This document shows, one piece after another, positions 1 through 10,345 of a stretch of 64,000 bases of DNA. Position numbers and translations under genes: made by a program. Below the pieces are notes generated by a model that did not search any database, was not told where the DNA came from, and worked only from the letters and a program-made list of their open reading frames with translations. The first letter of the stretch is position 1; each line of letters starts with the position of its first letter. This DNA is from Geodermatophilus tzadiensis (GTDB taxonomy: Bacteria; Actinomycetota; Actinomycetes; Mycobacteriales; Geodermatophilaceae). The DNA is taken from NCBI RefSeq assembly GCF_003002915.1, contig NZ_PVTG01000006.1:149066-213065 (forward strand), in the 5' to 3' direction.

Positions 1-790
1 CGTTGAGCGGGCAGGCGTTGCCGGCGGTGACCCGGCCGTCGGGGCGGAACACCGGCTTGAGGCCGGAGATGCCCTCGAGGGTGGTGCCGGCGCGCGGGCC
101 GTCGTCCGTGCTGACCACGGTGCCGTCGGGCGTGGTGACCGGGGTGATCTCCCGCGCCCAGAAGCCCTCGGCGATCGCCTTCTCGGCGAGGTTCTGGCTG
201 CGGACGGCGAACTCGTCCATGTCCTGGCGGGAGACGTCCTTGAGCAGCGCCAGGTTCTCCGCGGTCTGCCCCATGGCGATGTAGACGTCGGGCACCTCGC
301 CGGTGGACCGCGGGTCGGTCCAGGAGTCCGCGCCGCTCTCGGCGACCTTGGCCACCCGGGCCTGGGCGTCGGTGAACGCGGGGTTCTGGGTGTCGGGCAG
401 CGAGTCGCTGTTGCCCTTCACGAACCGCGACACCATCTCCACGCCGGCGGAGATGAAGACGTCGCCCTCACCGGCCTTGATGGCGTGCATGGCCATGCGG
501 GTGGTCTGCAGCGACGAGGAGCAGTAGCGGGTGATGGTGGTGCCGGGCAGGTGGTCCATGCCGAGCAGCACGCTGACCACGCGGCCCATGTTGTAGCCCT
601 GCTCGCCGCCGGGCAGGCCGCACCCCAGCATCAGGTCGTCGATGTCGGCGGGGTCCAGCCCCGGCACCTTGTCCAGCGCGGCCCGGACGATGGTGGCGGC
701 CAGGTCGTCGGGGCGGAAGTCCTTCAGCGACCCCTTGAACGCGCGGCCGATGGGCGAGCGCGCGGTCGCGACGATGACTGCTTCGGGCAT
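1..790 (-). CDS. Acetyl-CoA acetyltransferase (thiolase), C-terminus beyond the window
   Basis: The reading frame starts with ATG at 790 and is still open at base 1, giving 263 visible residues. The N-terminal half has the thiolase pattern: MPEAVIVATARSPIGRAFKG at the start and the nucleophilic cysteine in TRYCSSSLQT (Cys90). Thiolases join two acyl-CoA units or cleave 3-ketoacyl-CoA in beta-oxidation; which direction this enzyme serves cannot be read here. The distal catalytic His and Cys lie outside the window, so integrity is unproven. It is transcribed away from the SGNH hydrolase upstream (124-bp gap), probably from its own promoter. Confidence 0.93.
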   Translation of the reverse strand, partial: MPEAVIVATARSPIGRAFKGSLKDFRPDDLAATIVRAALDKVPGLDPADIDDLMLGCGLPGGEQGYNMGRVVSVLLGMDHLPGTTITRYCSSSLQTTRMAMHAIKAGEGDVFISAGVEMVSRFVKGNSDSLPDTQNPAFTDAQARVAKVAESGADSWTDPRSTGEVPDVYIAMGQTAENLALLKDVSRQDMDEFAVRSQNLAEKAIAEGFWAREITPVTTPDGTVVSTDDGPRAGTTLEGISGLKPVFRPDGRVTAGNACPLN

Positions 791-914
791 GGGTCCTCCA
801 CGATGAGGCGGGCCCGGCCGGGAGTGCCGGGTGTCGGGTCACCCCGGAAACTACTCCCGGGTAGCGGGCCGGATGAGGGTGACGCCCGGGACCGTCCCGC
901 CCGTGTGGCGTGGC

Positions 915-1973
915 TCACGCACCGCGGTGCGCCGGCGCGACGGGGACCTCCTCGGTACGCAGCTCCTCCGGCGAGGGCAGCTCGGTGGGCCGGCGCCGCA
1001 GCAGCCGTGCCCAGGTGCCCAGCGGCCCGGTCTGCGAGCCGCGGACCTCGGTGGCGCGCACCTCGGTGCCCGGCCGGCCGGCGGCCCGCGCGGCGGCCCG
1101 GGCCACCGGACGGACGGCGCCCCGACGGCGGCGGCCCTCGGCGCGGGCCGGCCACACGCCCACCGCGTCGGCCAGTGCCGGCAGGATGACCGCGGCCGCC
1201 GCCGCGTACCCGGCCGCGCTGGGGTGGAACTCGTCGCTGCTGAACAGCGACCGGTCGGAGGCGAAGCTGGGCCCGAGCACCGAGCCCAGCGACACCGTCC
1301 GGCCCCCGGCCTCGACCACCGCGATGGTCTGCGCGGCGGCCATCTGCCGGCTCCAGCGGCGGGCGAGCAGTCGCAGCGGCTGGCCGATCGGGCGGATGGT
1401 GCCCAGGTCCGGGCAGGTCCCGACGACGACCTCCGCGCCGGCCGCCCGCAGCCGCCGCACCGCGTCGGCGAGGTGGCGCACCGACACCGCCGGGCGGGTG
1501 CGGGTGGTGACGTCGTTGGCGCCGATCATGATCAGCGCGACGTCCGGCTTCTCGGCCAGTGCCCGGTCGACCTGGGGGTCCAGCTCGCAGGACTCCGCGC
1601 CGGAGACGGCGACCCGGACCAGCCGCACGGGCCGCTCGGCGAGCTCGGCCAGCGCCGCGGCCAGCAGCGCGCCGGGGGTGTCGGCGGCGCGGTCGACGCC
1701 GAGCCCGACCGCGCTGGAGTCGCCGAGGACGGTGAACACCATCGGCTTGGCCCGGCCCCGGCCGCGGCCGTAGACGCCGTCGCCGGAGGGCGGGTCCTGC
1801 CGGGAGGTGCGCGCGTCGACGCGGCGGCGGGCCGCACGGGCCTGCAGGCGGAGCAGGCCGAGCAGGCCCGCGCCGGCCAGGCCGGCCCCACCGCCCCCGT
1901 AGGCGACACCGGCCGCCAGCCGTCTCGCCGTGCCCGCTCGGGTCACCGCCACCCCTGTCGTCGCGCCGTGCAA
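915..1973 (-). CDS. SGNH/GDSL-family hydrolase with N-terminal membrane segment
   Basis: This 352-residue protein has an Ala/Gly/Leu-rich hydrophobic stretch near residues 17-42, probably a membrane anchor or uncleaved signal. The SGNH esterase blocks follow: GDS with the nucleophilic serine (84-86), GAND (151-154) and DEFHPS with the catalytic Asp247 and His250. The last 85 residues are Arg/Pro-rich and likely disordered. The family hydrolyses ester bonds of lipids or acylated sugars; the substrate is unknown. The start lies only 32 bp from the divergent DUF2252 gene, so the two share a very short promoter region. Confidence 0.85.
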   Translation of the reverse strand: MHGATTGVAVTRAGTARRLAAGVAYGGGGAGLAGAGLLGLLRLQARAARRRVDARTSRQDPPSGDGVYGRGRGRAKPMVFTVLGDSSAVGLGVDRAADTPGALLAAALAELAERPVRLVRVAVSGAESCELDPQVDRALAEKPDVALIMIGANDVTTRTRPAVSVRHLADAVRRLRAAGAEVVVGTCPDLGTIRPIGQPLRLLARRWSRQMAAAQTIAVVEAGGRTVSLGSVLGPSFASDRSLFSSDEFHPSAAGYAAAAAVILPALADAVGVWPARAEGRRRRGAVRPVARAAARAAGRPGTEVRATEVRGSQTGPLGTWARLLRRRPTELPSPEELRTEEVPVAPAHRGA

Positions 1974-2005
1974 CCGCCTGTCCGGCAGGCTATCGAGCCT
2001 CTACG

Positions 2006-3520
2006 GTGCCCTCCGTGTCCGAATCCCCCCGAGGGGTGGCCGGAGAGGGAACTCCCGGTGACCGCAGCGAGCTCATCGTCGGCGTGCTGGTCGACGCCTT
2101 CGCCGACCTGATGGCCGCCGACGCCGACGCCTTCCGCACCAAGTTCCGCAAGATGGCCGCCGACCCGTTCGCCTTCTACCGCGGCAGCGCGTGTCTCTTC
2201 TACGCCGACATGGACGTCCTCGACGACCGCTGGTGCGACGAGCGGACCGCGCGGGTGTGGATCCAGGGGGACCTGCACGCGGAGAACTTCGGCACCTACA
2301 TGGACGGCTCCGGGCGGATCGTCTTCGACGTCAACGACTTCGACGAGGCCTACGTGGGGCACGTCAGCTGGGACCTGCGACGCTTCGTCGCGAGCTTCGC
2401 GCTGCTGGCCTGGCGCAAGGCGCTCGGCGACGACGTCATCGGCGAGCTGCTGGCCGGCTACCTGCACTCCTACCTCGACCAGGTCGAGGCCTTCACGCGC
2501 TCGGACGACGACCGGTCCTTCGCGCTGACCACGGCCAACACCGAGGGTGCGGTCCACCGGGCGATCCTGGAGACCACCGCCCGCACCCGCGGTGCGCTGC
2601 TGGACCGGATGACGGTCGTCGAGTCCTACCAGCGCCGCTTCGCCGACGGCGGCCGCACCCGCCGCCTCGACGACGCCGAGCGCGACCACGTGCTGGCCGC
2701 GCTGGACCGGTGGCGGACCACGGTGGTGCCCCCGGTGCGCCGCCGCGACGTCGCCTACGACGTCAAGGACGTCATCGGCACCGGCGGGTTCGGCATCGGC
2801 AGCGCGGGCCTGCCCGCCTACAACGTGCTGCTCGAGGGCTACGACCAGGCGCTGGAGAACGACGTCGTCCTCTCCCTCAAGCAGGGCAACGTCGCCGCCC
2901 CGAGCCGGGTGGTCCGCGACCCGCGCATCAGCGGCTCCTTCGAGCACCACGGCCACCGCACGGCGGTCAGCCAGCGGGCGCTGCAGGCCAACGCCTCGCA
3001 GTTCCTCGGCCACACCGAGATCGGCGGGGTCGGCTTCGTCGTCCAGGAGCTCTCGCCCTACGAGGTCGACCTCGAGTGGGACGACCTCACCGAGCCCGAG
3101 GAGATCGCGCCGGTGCTGGCCCAGCTGGGCCGGGCCACGGCGAAGGTGCACTGCGTCGGGGACCTCGACAGCGACCACGAGCTCGTCGACTTCCAGACCG
3201 AGGAGGCGATCGTGGCGATGGTCGGCGGCCGCCGCGAGGAGTTCGTCGCCGACCTCGTCGACTTCGCGCACGCCTACGCGCGGCAGGCGCAGGAGGACCA
3301 CCGGCTCTTCGTCGACGCCTTCCGCGCCGGGCGGACCCGGGCATCAGCTCCAGCGGCGCCCACCCGCTCCGCTCGGGCCGGGCATAGGAGGCCCTCCCCA
3401 CGTCGCGGGCACCGCGGGCGTGGGGAGAGCTTCCTATGCCTCACCGGGACCGGCGGCCCCTGCGGGTGCGCAGGTAGTCGGCGACGACGTACTCGCCGAG
3501 CCGGTCGCTGTCGGGGGTGA
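2006..3520 (+). CDS. DUF2252 family protein, probably frameshifted near the 3' end
   Basis: Residues 10-445 follow the DUF2252 family, which resembles aminoglycoside-phosphotransferase-like kinases: RKMAADPFAFYRGS near the N-terminus, QGDLHAENFG and FDVNDFDEAY in the centre. The function is unknown. The open frame runs to 3520, but its last ~55 codons read through a 60-bp hairpin and 80 bp into the convergent VWA gene. In the neighbouring frame a natural ending, PGISSSGAHPLRSGRA then TAG at 3385-3387, sits just before the hairpin. A one-base shift near 3335-3345 would give a 459-residue protein. I take 3387 as the ancestral end. The start is GTG at 2006, or GTG at 2015. Confidence 0.85.
   Translation: MPSVSESPRGVAGEGTPGDRSELIVGVLVDAFADLMAADADAFRTKFRKMAADPFAFYRGSACLFYADMDVLDDRWCDERTARVWIQGDLHAENFGTYMDGSGRIVFDVNDFDEAYVGHVSWDLRRFVASFALLAWRKALGDDVIGELLAGYLHSYLDQVEAFTRSDDDRSFALTTANTEGAVHRAILETTARTRGALLDRMTVVESYQRRFADGGRTRRLDDAERDHVLAALDRWRTTVVPPVRRRDVAYDVKDVIGTGGFGIGSAGLPAYNVLLEGYDQALENDVVLSLKQGNVAAPSRVVRDPRISGSFEHHGHRTAVSQRALQANASQFLGHTEIGGVGFVVQELSPYEVDLEWDDLTEPEEIAPVLAQLGRATAKVHCVGDLDSDHELVDFQTEEAIVAMVGGRREEFVADLVDFAHAYARQAQEDHRLFVDAFRAGRTRASAPAAPTRSARAGHRRPSPRRGHRGRGESFLCLTGTGGPCGCAGSRRRRTRRAGRCRG
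3381..3440. repeat. Family A hairpin repeat, bidirectional terminator
   Basis: A 60-bp imperfect palindrome whose arms begin ggcataggaggccctcccc and end with its near-complement. It lies exactly between the convergent DUF2252 and VWA genes and touches both stop regions. The arm resembles those at 29413-29478 and 48367-48426 (GGCAyAGGArGC...CACGTC). Confidence 0.8.
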
Positions 3521-5450
3521 AGACCCGGCCGCCGGCGCGGGCGGTGATGTCGTGCACGAAGTGGACCAGCCCCGGCTCCGGGTCGAGCGCGAACACGTTG
3601 AGCGTCGCCCCCGAGCGGGCCACCCGCTCCACCTCGGCGACGGTCTTGGCGATCGTCTCGGGCATCGGCGGCCAGCAGAAGTACGGCGTGCCGTCGTCCT
3701 CCAGGTGCGCCGTCGGCTCGCCGTCGGTGACCACCAGCACCACCGGCTCGGCGTCGCGGTGCTGGGCCAGGAACCGGCGGGCCAGCATCAGCCCGTGCTG
3801 CAGGTTGGTGCCCTGCAGCGTGTCCACGCTCAGCTCGGCCAGCGTCTCCGGCCGCAGCACCTGCGCGGTGGAGGAGAACCCGATGATCTGGATGGCGTCC
3901 TGCGGGAAGCGGGTGGTCACCAGCGAGTGCAGGGCCATCGCCGTCGACTTGGCCGCGCCCCAGGTGCCGCGCAGCGCCATCGAGTAGGACAGGTCCACCA
4001 GCAGCGCGACGGCGGCCCCGGTGCGGCGCTCGGTCTCGACCACCTCGAAGTCCTCGACGGCGATGCGGACCCGGCGGTGGCCTGTCGGGGTGGTGGGTGG
4101 GGACGACACGGCGTGGGGTTCCCCGGCGGTTCGCAGCACCGCGTTGCGGACCGTGCGGACGACGTCGAGCGGCTGCTCGTCGCCGAACTGCCACTCCCGC
4201 GAGCCGCCGGTCAGCTCACCGGCCGCGCCGGCATCGGCGACGTCGTGCTCGCCGCGGCCGGTGGCGTCGAGCGTGGCGAACACCCGGCGCAGCGCGGTCG
4301 CACCCAGCCGGCGGACCGCCTTGGGCGAGAGCTCCAGCTTGCCGTCGGAGCGGTTGAGGTAGCCCTGCCGCTCCAGCTCGCGCTCCATCTGCCGCAGCGC
4401 CGCCAGGTCGTCGACGGCCTCGCGGCCCAGCGCCTGCTCGAGCAGCTCCTCGTCGACGTCGGCGAGCGAGGCCCCGGCGTAGCCCTGCGAGAGCTGGTTG
4501 GACAGCGCCTCGAGGTCGGCGAGCTCGGCGACCGCGCTGGTCGCGTCGCCCAGGCCGAGGGCCTGCTCGCCGTCGGGCACCTGGCCCCGCTGGCCCCACG
4601 GCAGGTCGGGCCGGGCCTGGCGCAGCGCGTCCTGCAGGTGCGCCATCTCGCTGGCCAGCCCGAGGTCGGACATGGTCTGCGCCATCAGCTCGGACAGCTC
4701 GGCCCGCTGCTCCGGCGACAGGCCGGCCATCATCCGCTCCTGCGCGGCGGCCCGGCGGGCGAGGGAGTCGACCAGCTCGTCCACCGACTGCGGGTCGTCG
4801 GGGAAGAACTGCCCGTGCTTCTCCATGAACTCGCGGAACTGCTCGTCGGTGTCCTCGCCGCGGTTGTGCGCGTCGAGCAGCTGGGACAGGTCGGCGACCA
4901 TGTCCTTGACCGCCTGCATGTCCTGCTCGGTGGCGTTCTGCAGCGCTTGCTTCATGTTGGCGAAGGAGCTGTCGAGCACCTCCCGCCGCAGCAGGTCCTG
5001 GATCTGGTCGTAGGCCTGCTGGGCCTCCGCCGAGCGGAACGGGTAGTCCTTGAGCGCCCGCACCGCGCCCGCGGTGTCCTGCGGCAGCGCGTCGAGCTCG
5101 GCCTCGGCCAGCCGGGCAGCGTCGTCCGGGTCGGGGAACAGCGCCCGGCGCTCGGCCTCCAGGGCCCGGTCGAGCAGCTCGCGGACCTCCTGCAGCGTGC
5201 CGTCCATCCGGCCGGCGGTGCGCGCCTGCCGCAGCCGGTCGCGCACCGAGCGGCGCAGCTCGTCGAGGCCGCGCCGGCCGTCCATGCCGCGGCGCAGCAG
5301 CTCGCGCAGCGCCTCGCGGACGCCGCTGCCGCCGAGCACGGAGTCGCCGATCTCGTCGACGGCGCTGCCCAGGTCGTAGGGCGGCGCGAGCGGGTCGGGC
5401 CCGCCCCGCCAGCGGCCGTACCGGTAGCCCTTCCCGGGTCGGCGGACCAC
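3441..5450 (-). CDS. VWA domain protein, partner of the adjacent MoxR-type ATPase
   Basis: This 669-residue protein has a long acidic, helical N-terminal part (about 20-400) and a C-terminal von Willebrand A domain. The metal-binding (MIDAS) motif DLSYS lies near residue 485, and VVTDGEP follows downstream. The family resembles the D/I subunits of magnesium chelatase and the MoxR-VWA chaperone pairs, in which the VWA protein recruits clients to the AAA+ ATPase. The GTG start at 5450 lies 3 bp after the stop of the MoxR-like gene, so the two are surely co-transcribed and probably translationally coupled. There are no chlorophyll genes nearby, which argues against pigment synthesis. Client proteins are unknown. 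Confidence 0.85.
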   Translation of the reverse strand: MVRRPGKGYRYGRWRGGPDPLAPPYDLGSAVDEIGDSVLGGSGVREALRELLRRGMDGRRGLDELRRSVRDRLRQARTAGRMDGTLQEVRELLDRALEAERRALFPDPDDAARLAEAELDALPQDTAGAVRALKDYPFRSAEAQQAYDQIQDLLRREVLDSSFANMKQALQNATEQDMQAVKDMVADLSQLLDAHNRGEDTDEQFREFMEKHGQFFPDDPQSVDELVDSLARRAAAQERMMAGLSPEQRAELSELMAQTMSDLGLASEMAHLQDALRQARPDLPWGQRGQVPDGEQALGLGDATSAVAELADLEALSNQLSQGYAGASLADVDEELLEQALGREAVDDLAALRQMERELERQGYLNRSDGKLELSPKAVRRLGATALRRVFATLDATGRGEHDVADAGAAGELTGGSREWQFGDEQPLDVVRTVRNAVLRTAGEPHAVSSPPTTPTGHRRVRIAVEDFEVVETERRTGAAVALLVDLSYSMALRGTWGAAKSTAMALHSLVTTRFPQDAIQIIGFSSTAQVLRPETLAELSVDTLQGTNLQHGLMLARRFLAQHRDAEPVVLVVTDGEPTAHLEDDGTPYFCWPPMPETIAKTVAEVERVARSGATLNVFALDPEPGLVHFVHDITARAGGRVFTPDSDRLGEYVVADYLRTRRGRRSR

Positions 5451-5452
5451 CG

Positions 5453-6928
5453 TCAGGCCCCGTACACCGTGCGGGTGCCGTCGGTGTCCTTGGCCAGCCG
5501 GCGGGTGAGGTAGAGCCCCTCGAGGGCGAACTCGACCGCGGCGGCGGCCTGCTCGGCCGACTCCTCGCCCTCGGGGACGCCGAGGCGGCCCAGCAGCTCG
5601 GCGAGCCGCGGGATGGTGCCCAGCTGGCCGAGCAGCGCCGCGCCGGGCACCAGCTCGCCGGACTCGACGGTCTCCCCGCCGGTGAAGTGCTCCTGCAGGC
5701 CGGTCAGGTCCAGCCCGCCGCAGCGGGCGCGGAAGGTCTGCGCGGTGGCCTGCCGCAGCAGGTGCTCGAGCACCTCCAGCTCCCGGTCGTCGTCCGGGTC
5801 GCTGCCGGCGTCGGCGAACTCGACCTTGCCGCGGCTGGCCGGGACGACGCCGGGCAGGTCGACCACCCGCGCCACCGGCCGGGTCTCCCCGGCGACGGCG
5901 GCCCGGCGGACGGCGGAGGCGGCCACGGTCTCCAGGCTCGCGATGGCGAAGCGCGCGGAGACGCCGGAGCGCTGGTCGACGTGGCTGGACTCGCGGACCA
6001 GCCGGGTGAACCGGGCGACGATCTCCACCAGGTGCGCGGGGACGACCGGGGCGTCGAACGCGTCGTGCCGGTCGCCGCCGACCACCCACGAGGTCTGCGC
6101 CTCCTGCGTCAGCAGGCGGATCTCGTCGGCGAGCTCGATCGGGTAGTGGGTGCGCACCTCGGCGCCGAACCGGTCCTTGAGCGGGGTGATGATCCGCCCG
6201 CGGTTGGTGTAGTCCTCGGGGTTGGCGCTGGCCACCAGCAGCAGGTCCAGCGGGAGCCGCACCCGGTAGCCGCGGATCTGGATGTCGCGCTCCTCGAGCA
6301 CGTTGAGCAGCGCGACCTGGATGCGCTCGGCGAGGTCGGGCAGCTCGTTGACGCTGAAGATGCCGCGGTTGGTGCGCGGGACCAGGCCGTAGTGCACGGT
6401 CTCGGGGTCGCCGAGGGTGCGGCCCTCGGCCACCTTGATGGGGTCGACGTCGCCGATGAGGTCGCCGACGCTGGTGTCGGGGGTGGCCAGCTTCTCGCCG
6501 AAGCGCTCGCTGCGGTGCAGCCAGCCCACCGGGGTGTCCTCGCCGTGCTCGGCGATCTGGCGGTGCGCCCACACGCTGATCGGGTGCAGCGGGTGCTCGT
6601 TGAGCTCGCTGCCGGCCAGCACGGGGGTCCACTCGTCGAGCAGCCCGACGAGGGTGCGGATGAGGCGGGTCTTGCCCTGGCCGCGCTCACCGAGCAGGAC
6701 CAGGTCGTGGCCGGCGATGAGCGCCCGTTCGACCTCGGGGACGACGGTGTCGTCGAAGCCGACGATGCCGGGGAGGGTGGGCCGGCCCGCGCCGAGGCGG
6801 GCGAGCAGGTTGGCGCGGATCTCGGCCTTGACCGGCCGGAAGGCGGCTCCGCGGGCACGGAGCTCGCCGAGGGTCGTGGGTGCGGGTGGGGTCTGCGCTG
6901 GGGCCCATGGGGAGGCGCTGTCCGTCAC
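5453..6928 (-). CDS. MoxR/ChlI-type AAA+ ATPase
   Basis: This 491-residue AAA+ protein has a P-loop LLGERGQGKT near residues 72-81, a Walker-B-like FSVNELPDL segment, and sensor region LLLVASANPEDYTNRGR, all as in magnesium-chelatase subunit I and MoxR ATPases. MoxR/VWA pairs act as ATP-driven chaperones that activate or insert metals into partner complexes. The chosen start is GTG at 6928, which reads MTDSASPWAP; an in-frame GTG lies a few codons upstream. The gene is divergent from ilvA (72-bp gap) and directly upstream of its VWA partner. Confidence 0.87.
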   Translation of the reverse strand: MTDSASPWAPAQTPPAPTTLGELRARGAAFRPVKAEIRANLLARLGAGRPTLPGIVGFDDTVVPEVERALIAGHDLVLLGERGQGKTRLIRTLVGLLDEWTPVLAGSELNEHPLHPISVWAHRQIAEHGEDTPVGWLHRSERFGEKLATPDTSVGDLIGDVDPIKVAEGRTLGDPETVHYGLVPRTNRGIFSVNELPDLAERIQVALLNVLEERDIQIRGYRVRLPLDLLLVASANPEDYTNRGRIITPLKDRFGAEVRTHYPIELADEIRLLTQEAQTSWVVGGDRHDAFDAPVVPAHLVEIVARFTRLVRESSHVDQRSGVSARFAIASLETVAASAVRRAAVAGETRPVARVVDLPGVVPASRGKVEFADAGSDPDDDRELEVLEHLLRQATAQTFRARCGGLDLTGLQEHFTGGETVESGELVPGAALLGQLGTIPRLAELLGRLGVPEGEESAEQAAAAVEFALEGLYLTRRLAKDTDGTRTVYGA

Positions 6929-7000
6929 CTCAGCCACGGTACGACGCACGGGGACCGTCGGGGAACGGCCCGCGCCCACCCGGCCTGCGAGGATCCGGCC

Positions 7001-8215
7001 GTGAGTGCCGAGCTGGTGACCGGGGACGACGTCGCGGCGGCGGCCGCGCTGCTGGAGGGCGTGGTCCGGCGGACGCCGCTGGAGCACTCGCGGGCGCTGG
7101 CCGACCGGGTCGGCGGGCCGGTGCACCTCAAGTGCGAGAACCTGCAGCACACCGGCTCGTTCAAGTTCCGCGGCGCCTACGTCCGGCTGTCCCGGCTCAC
7201 CGCGGCGGAGCGGGCGCGCGGGGTGGTGGCCGCCAGCGCCGGCAACCACGCGCAGGGCGTGGCGCTGGCCGCCCGCATGCTCGGCGTCTCCGCCACCGTG
7301 TTCATGCCCGAGTCGGCACCGCTGCCCAAGGTCGCGGCCACCCGCGGCTACGGCGCCGACGCGCGGCTGGTCGGCGTCGACCTGACCGCGGCGCTGGCCG
7401 CGGCCGTCGCGCACGCCGAGCAGACCGGTGCGGTGTTCATCCACCCCTTCGACCACCCCGACGTGATCGCCGGGCAGGGGACCGTCGGCACCGAGGTGCT
7501 CGAGCAGTGCCCCGGCGTGGCCACCGTCGTCGTCTGCACGGGGGGCGGCGGGCTGGTGTCGGGCGTGGCCGCCGCGGTCCGGGCGCAGCGCCCGGACGTG
7601 CGGGTCGTCGCGGTGCAGGCCGCCGGGGCCGCCGCGTTCCCCGGGTCGCTGGCGGCAGGCCGCCCGGTGCCGCTGCGCGGGGTGGCCACGATGGCCGACG
7701 GGATCGCCGTCGGCGCGCCCACCGACCTCACCCTCGCGCACGTCCGCGACCTGGTCGACGAGGTGCGCACGGTGGGGGAGGAGGACCTCTCCCGGGCGCT
7801 GCTGTTCTGCCTGGAGCGCGCCAAGCTGGTCGTCGAGCCCGCCGGCGCGGCCGCGGTGGCCGCCGTCCTCGCCGAGCCCGGGGCCTTCGAGCCGCCGGTG
7901 GTCGCGGTCGTCTCCGGCGGCAACGTCGACCCGGTGCTGATGATGAAGGTCGTCCAGCACGGCATGGCCGCGGCCGGGCGCTACCTGCGGCTGCGGCTGG
8001 CCGTGCCCGACCGGCCGGGGTCGCTGGCGGCGGTGCTGGCGGTCCTCGCCGACGCCGGCGCCAACGTCCTCGAGGTCGAGCACGAGCGGACGGCCACCCG
8101 CCTGGACCTGGGCCAGGTGGAGGTCTTCGTCGTCCTGGAGACCCGCGGCCCGGACCACGCGCGGACCGTCGTCGGAGGGCTCGAGCGGGCGGGGTTCGCC
8201 GTCACGGAGGCCTGA
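7001..8215 (+). CDS. ilvA: Threonine ammonia-lyase
   Basis: PLP enzyme that deaminates L-threonine to 2-oxobutanoate, the first step toward isoleucine or part of threonine breakdown. The PLP lysine lies in GSFKFRGAYVR (residues 50-60) and the phosphate-binding glycine loop is CTGGGGLVSG. The last ~75 residues form an ACT-like domain starting LRLAVPDRPGSLAAVLAVL. The 404-residue length and single ACT domain match the shorter TdcB/IlvA-type enzymes of actinobacteria. The gene starts with GTG at 7001 and stands alone, divergent from the MoxR-like gene. Whether it is catabolic or biosynthetic is not settled by sequence. Confidence 0.93.
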   Translation: MSAELVTGDDVAAAAALLEGVVRRTPLEHSRALADRVGGPVHLKCENLQHTGSFKFRGAYVRLSRLTAAERARGVVAASAGNHAQGVALAARMLGVSATVFMPESAPLPKVAATRGYGADARLVGVDLTAALAAAVAHAEQTGAVFIHPFDHPDVIAGQGTVGTEVLEQCPGVATVVVCTGGGGLVSGVAAAVRAQRPDVRVVAVQAAGAAAFPGSLAAGRPVPLRGVATMADGIAVGAPTDLTLAHVRDLVDEVRTVGEEDLSRALLFCLERAKLVVEPAGAAAVAAVLAEPGAFEPPVVAVVSGGNVDPVLMMKVVQHGMAAAGRYLRLRLAVPDRPGSLAAVLAVLADAGANVLEVEHERTATRLDLGQVEVFVVLETRGPDHARTVVGGLERAGFAVTEA

Positions 8216-8329
8216 CGCGGAACGGGCGATGACTCCTGCGTGTCGCCCCGGTCGACACTGCATGGACTCCGTACGCCGATGGCGAAAAGCAGTCGGGAAG
8301 TGTCGGCCCTCACACCTAGTTTCACGGGC

Positions 8330-9324
<995 letters not shown>

Positions 9325-9328
<4 letters not shown>

Positions 9329-10134
9329 GCTCGCTGTCCGCGACGCTGTCCGACAGCGTCGTCATCACCAAGCGCAACCTGATCAAGGTCCGGCGGGTGC
9401 CCGACCTGATCGTGTTCGCGACGCTGTCGCCGATCATGTTCGTGGTGCTGTTCCGCTACGTGTTCGGCGGCGCGATCGGCGGGCTGCCGCCGGGCATCAG
9501 CTACGCGGAGTTCCTGCTGCCGGGGATCTTCGCGCAGACCGTCGTCTTCGGGTCCACGATCACCGGCGCGAGCATCGCCGACGACCTGCAGAAGGGGCTC
9601 ATCGACCGGTTCCGGTCGCTGCCGATGTCCCGCTCGGCGGTGCTCATCGGGCGCACGGTCGCCGACGCCGGGCTCAACGTCATCTCCATCGCGGTGATGG
9701 CGCTGACCGGCCTGCTGGTGGGCTGGCGGATCCGGTCCTCCTTCGGGGAGGCGCTCGCCGGGTTCCTCGTGCTGCTGGCCTTCGCCTACGCGGTCTCGTG
9801 GCTCATGGCGATGGTCGGGCTGCTGGTCCGCACGCCGGAGGTGGTGCAGAACGCCAGCTTCATCGTGATCTTCCCGCTGACGTTCGTCGCCAACACCTTC
9901 GTGCCGCTGGAGACCTTCCCGTCGGCGCTGCGGGTCTTCGCCGAGTGGAACCCCGTCTCGGCGGTCACCCTCGCGTCACGGGAGCTGTTCGGCAACGTGC
10001 CGCCCGGCTACCCGGTGCCCGACGCGTGGTCGCTGCAGAACCCCGTGCTCTACACGCTGATCTGGACGGCGGTCATCCTCGCGGTCTTCGTGCCGCTGTC
10101 GGTCCGCCTCTACCAGCGCACCGCCACCCGCTGA
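9325..10134 (+). CDS. ABC-2 type transporter permease
   Basis: This 269-residue integral membrane protein has about six hydrophobic segments, starting after an N-terminal cytoplasmic helix (VVITKRNLIKVRRVPD). It carries the ABC-2 permease pattern FVANTFVPLETFPSALRVFAEW near the C-terminus, as in DrrB. With the ATPase whose stop codon it overlaps, it forms an exporter. A strong hairpin at 10142-10171 follows directly, closing the two-gene operon. Confidence 0.92.
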
Positions 10135-10141
10135 TCCCACC

Positions 10142-10171
10142 CGTCCCGGCGGCGGAGCCGCCGCCGGGACG
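10142..10171 (+). terminator. Hairpin terminator after the ABC exporter operon
   Basis: A perfect 13-bp stem, cgtcccggcggcg paired with its complement around a GAGC loop, lies 7 bp after the permease stop. As usual for GC-rich actinomycetes there is no clear T-run. Confidence 0.8.
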
Positions 10172-10220
10172 AGTGGGGGCCGGAGGCCTCCGCGAGGATC
10201 GGCGGGTCCGGTTCGACGGC

Positions 10221-10325
10221 GATTGGCCTCGGTGCAGGGGCCCGCGTCGAGCCTGCGAGGTGTGGGGGGCACCGAGGTCCTTCCGGCCTCCTGGTCGCGG
10301 TGCGGTCCGGTAGGACCGCGGTGTC
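10221..10325 (+). repeat. Family C intergenic repeat, copy 1
   Basis: About 105 bp, roughly 90% identical by eye to 12480-12585, so the two copies flank the M3 peptidase gene. It contains a long hairpin (ggcctcggtgc ... gcaccgagg) and a perfect 7-bp stem (gcggtcc GGTA ggaccgc, 10302-10319). The core GGGGCCCGCg-CGAGC-GCGAG-GTGGGGGGC recurs at 57533-57592 and 59964-60078. Confidence 0.75.
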
Positions 10326-10345
10326 ATGGCGGAGACTGGGCCGCG

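Noticed and set aside
3441..6928. Magnesium chelatase for chlorophyll or cobalamin
   Set aside because: The ATPase and VWA proteins fit MoxR-type pairs, and no BchH/CobN subunit or pigment or cobalamin gene is nearby.
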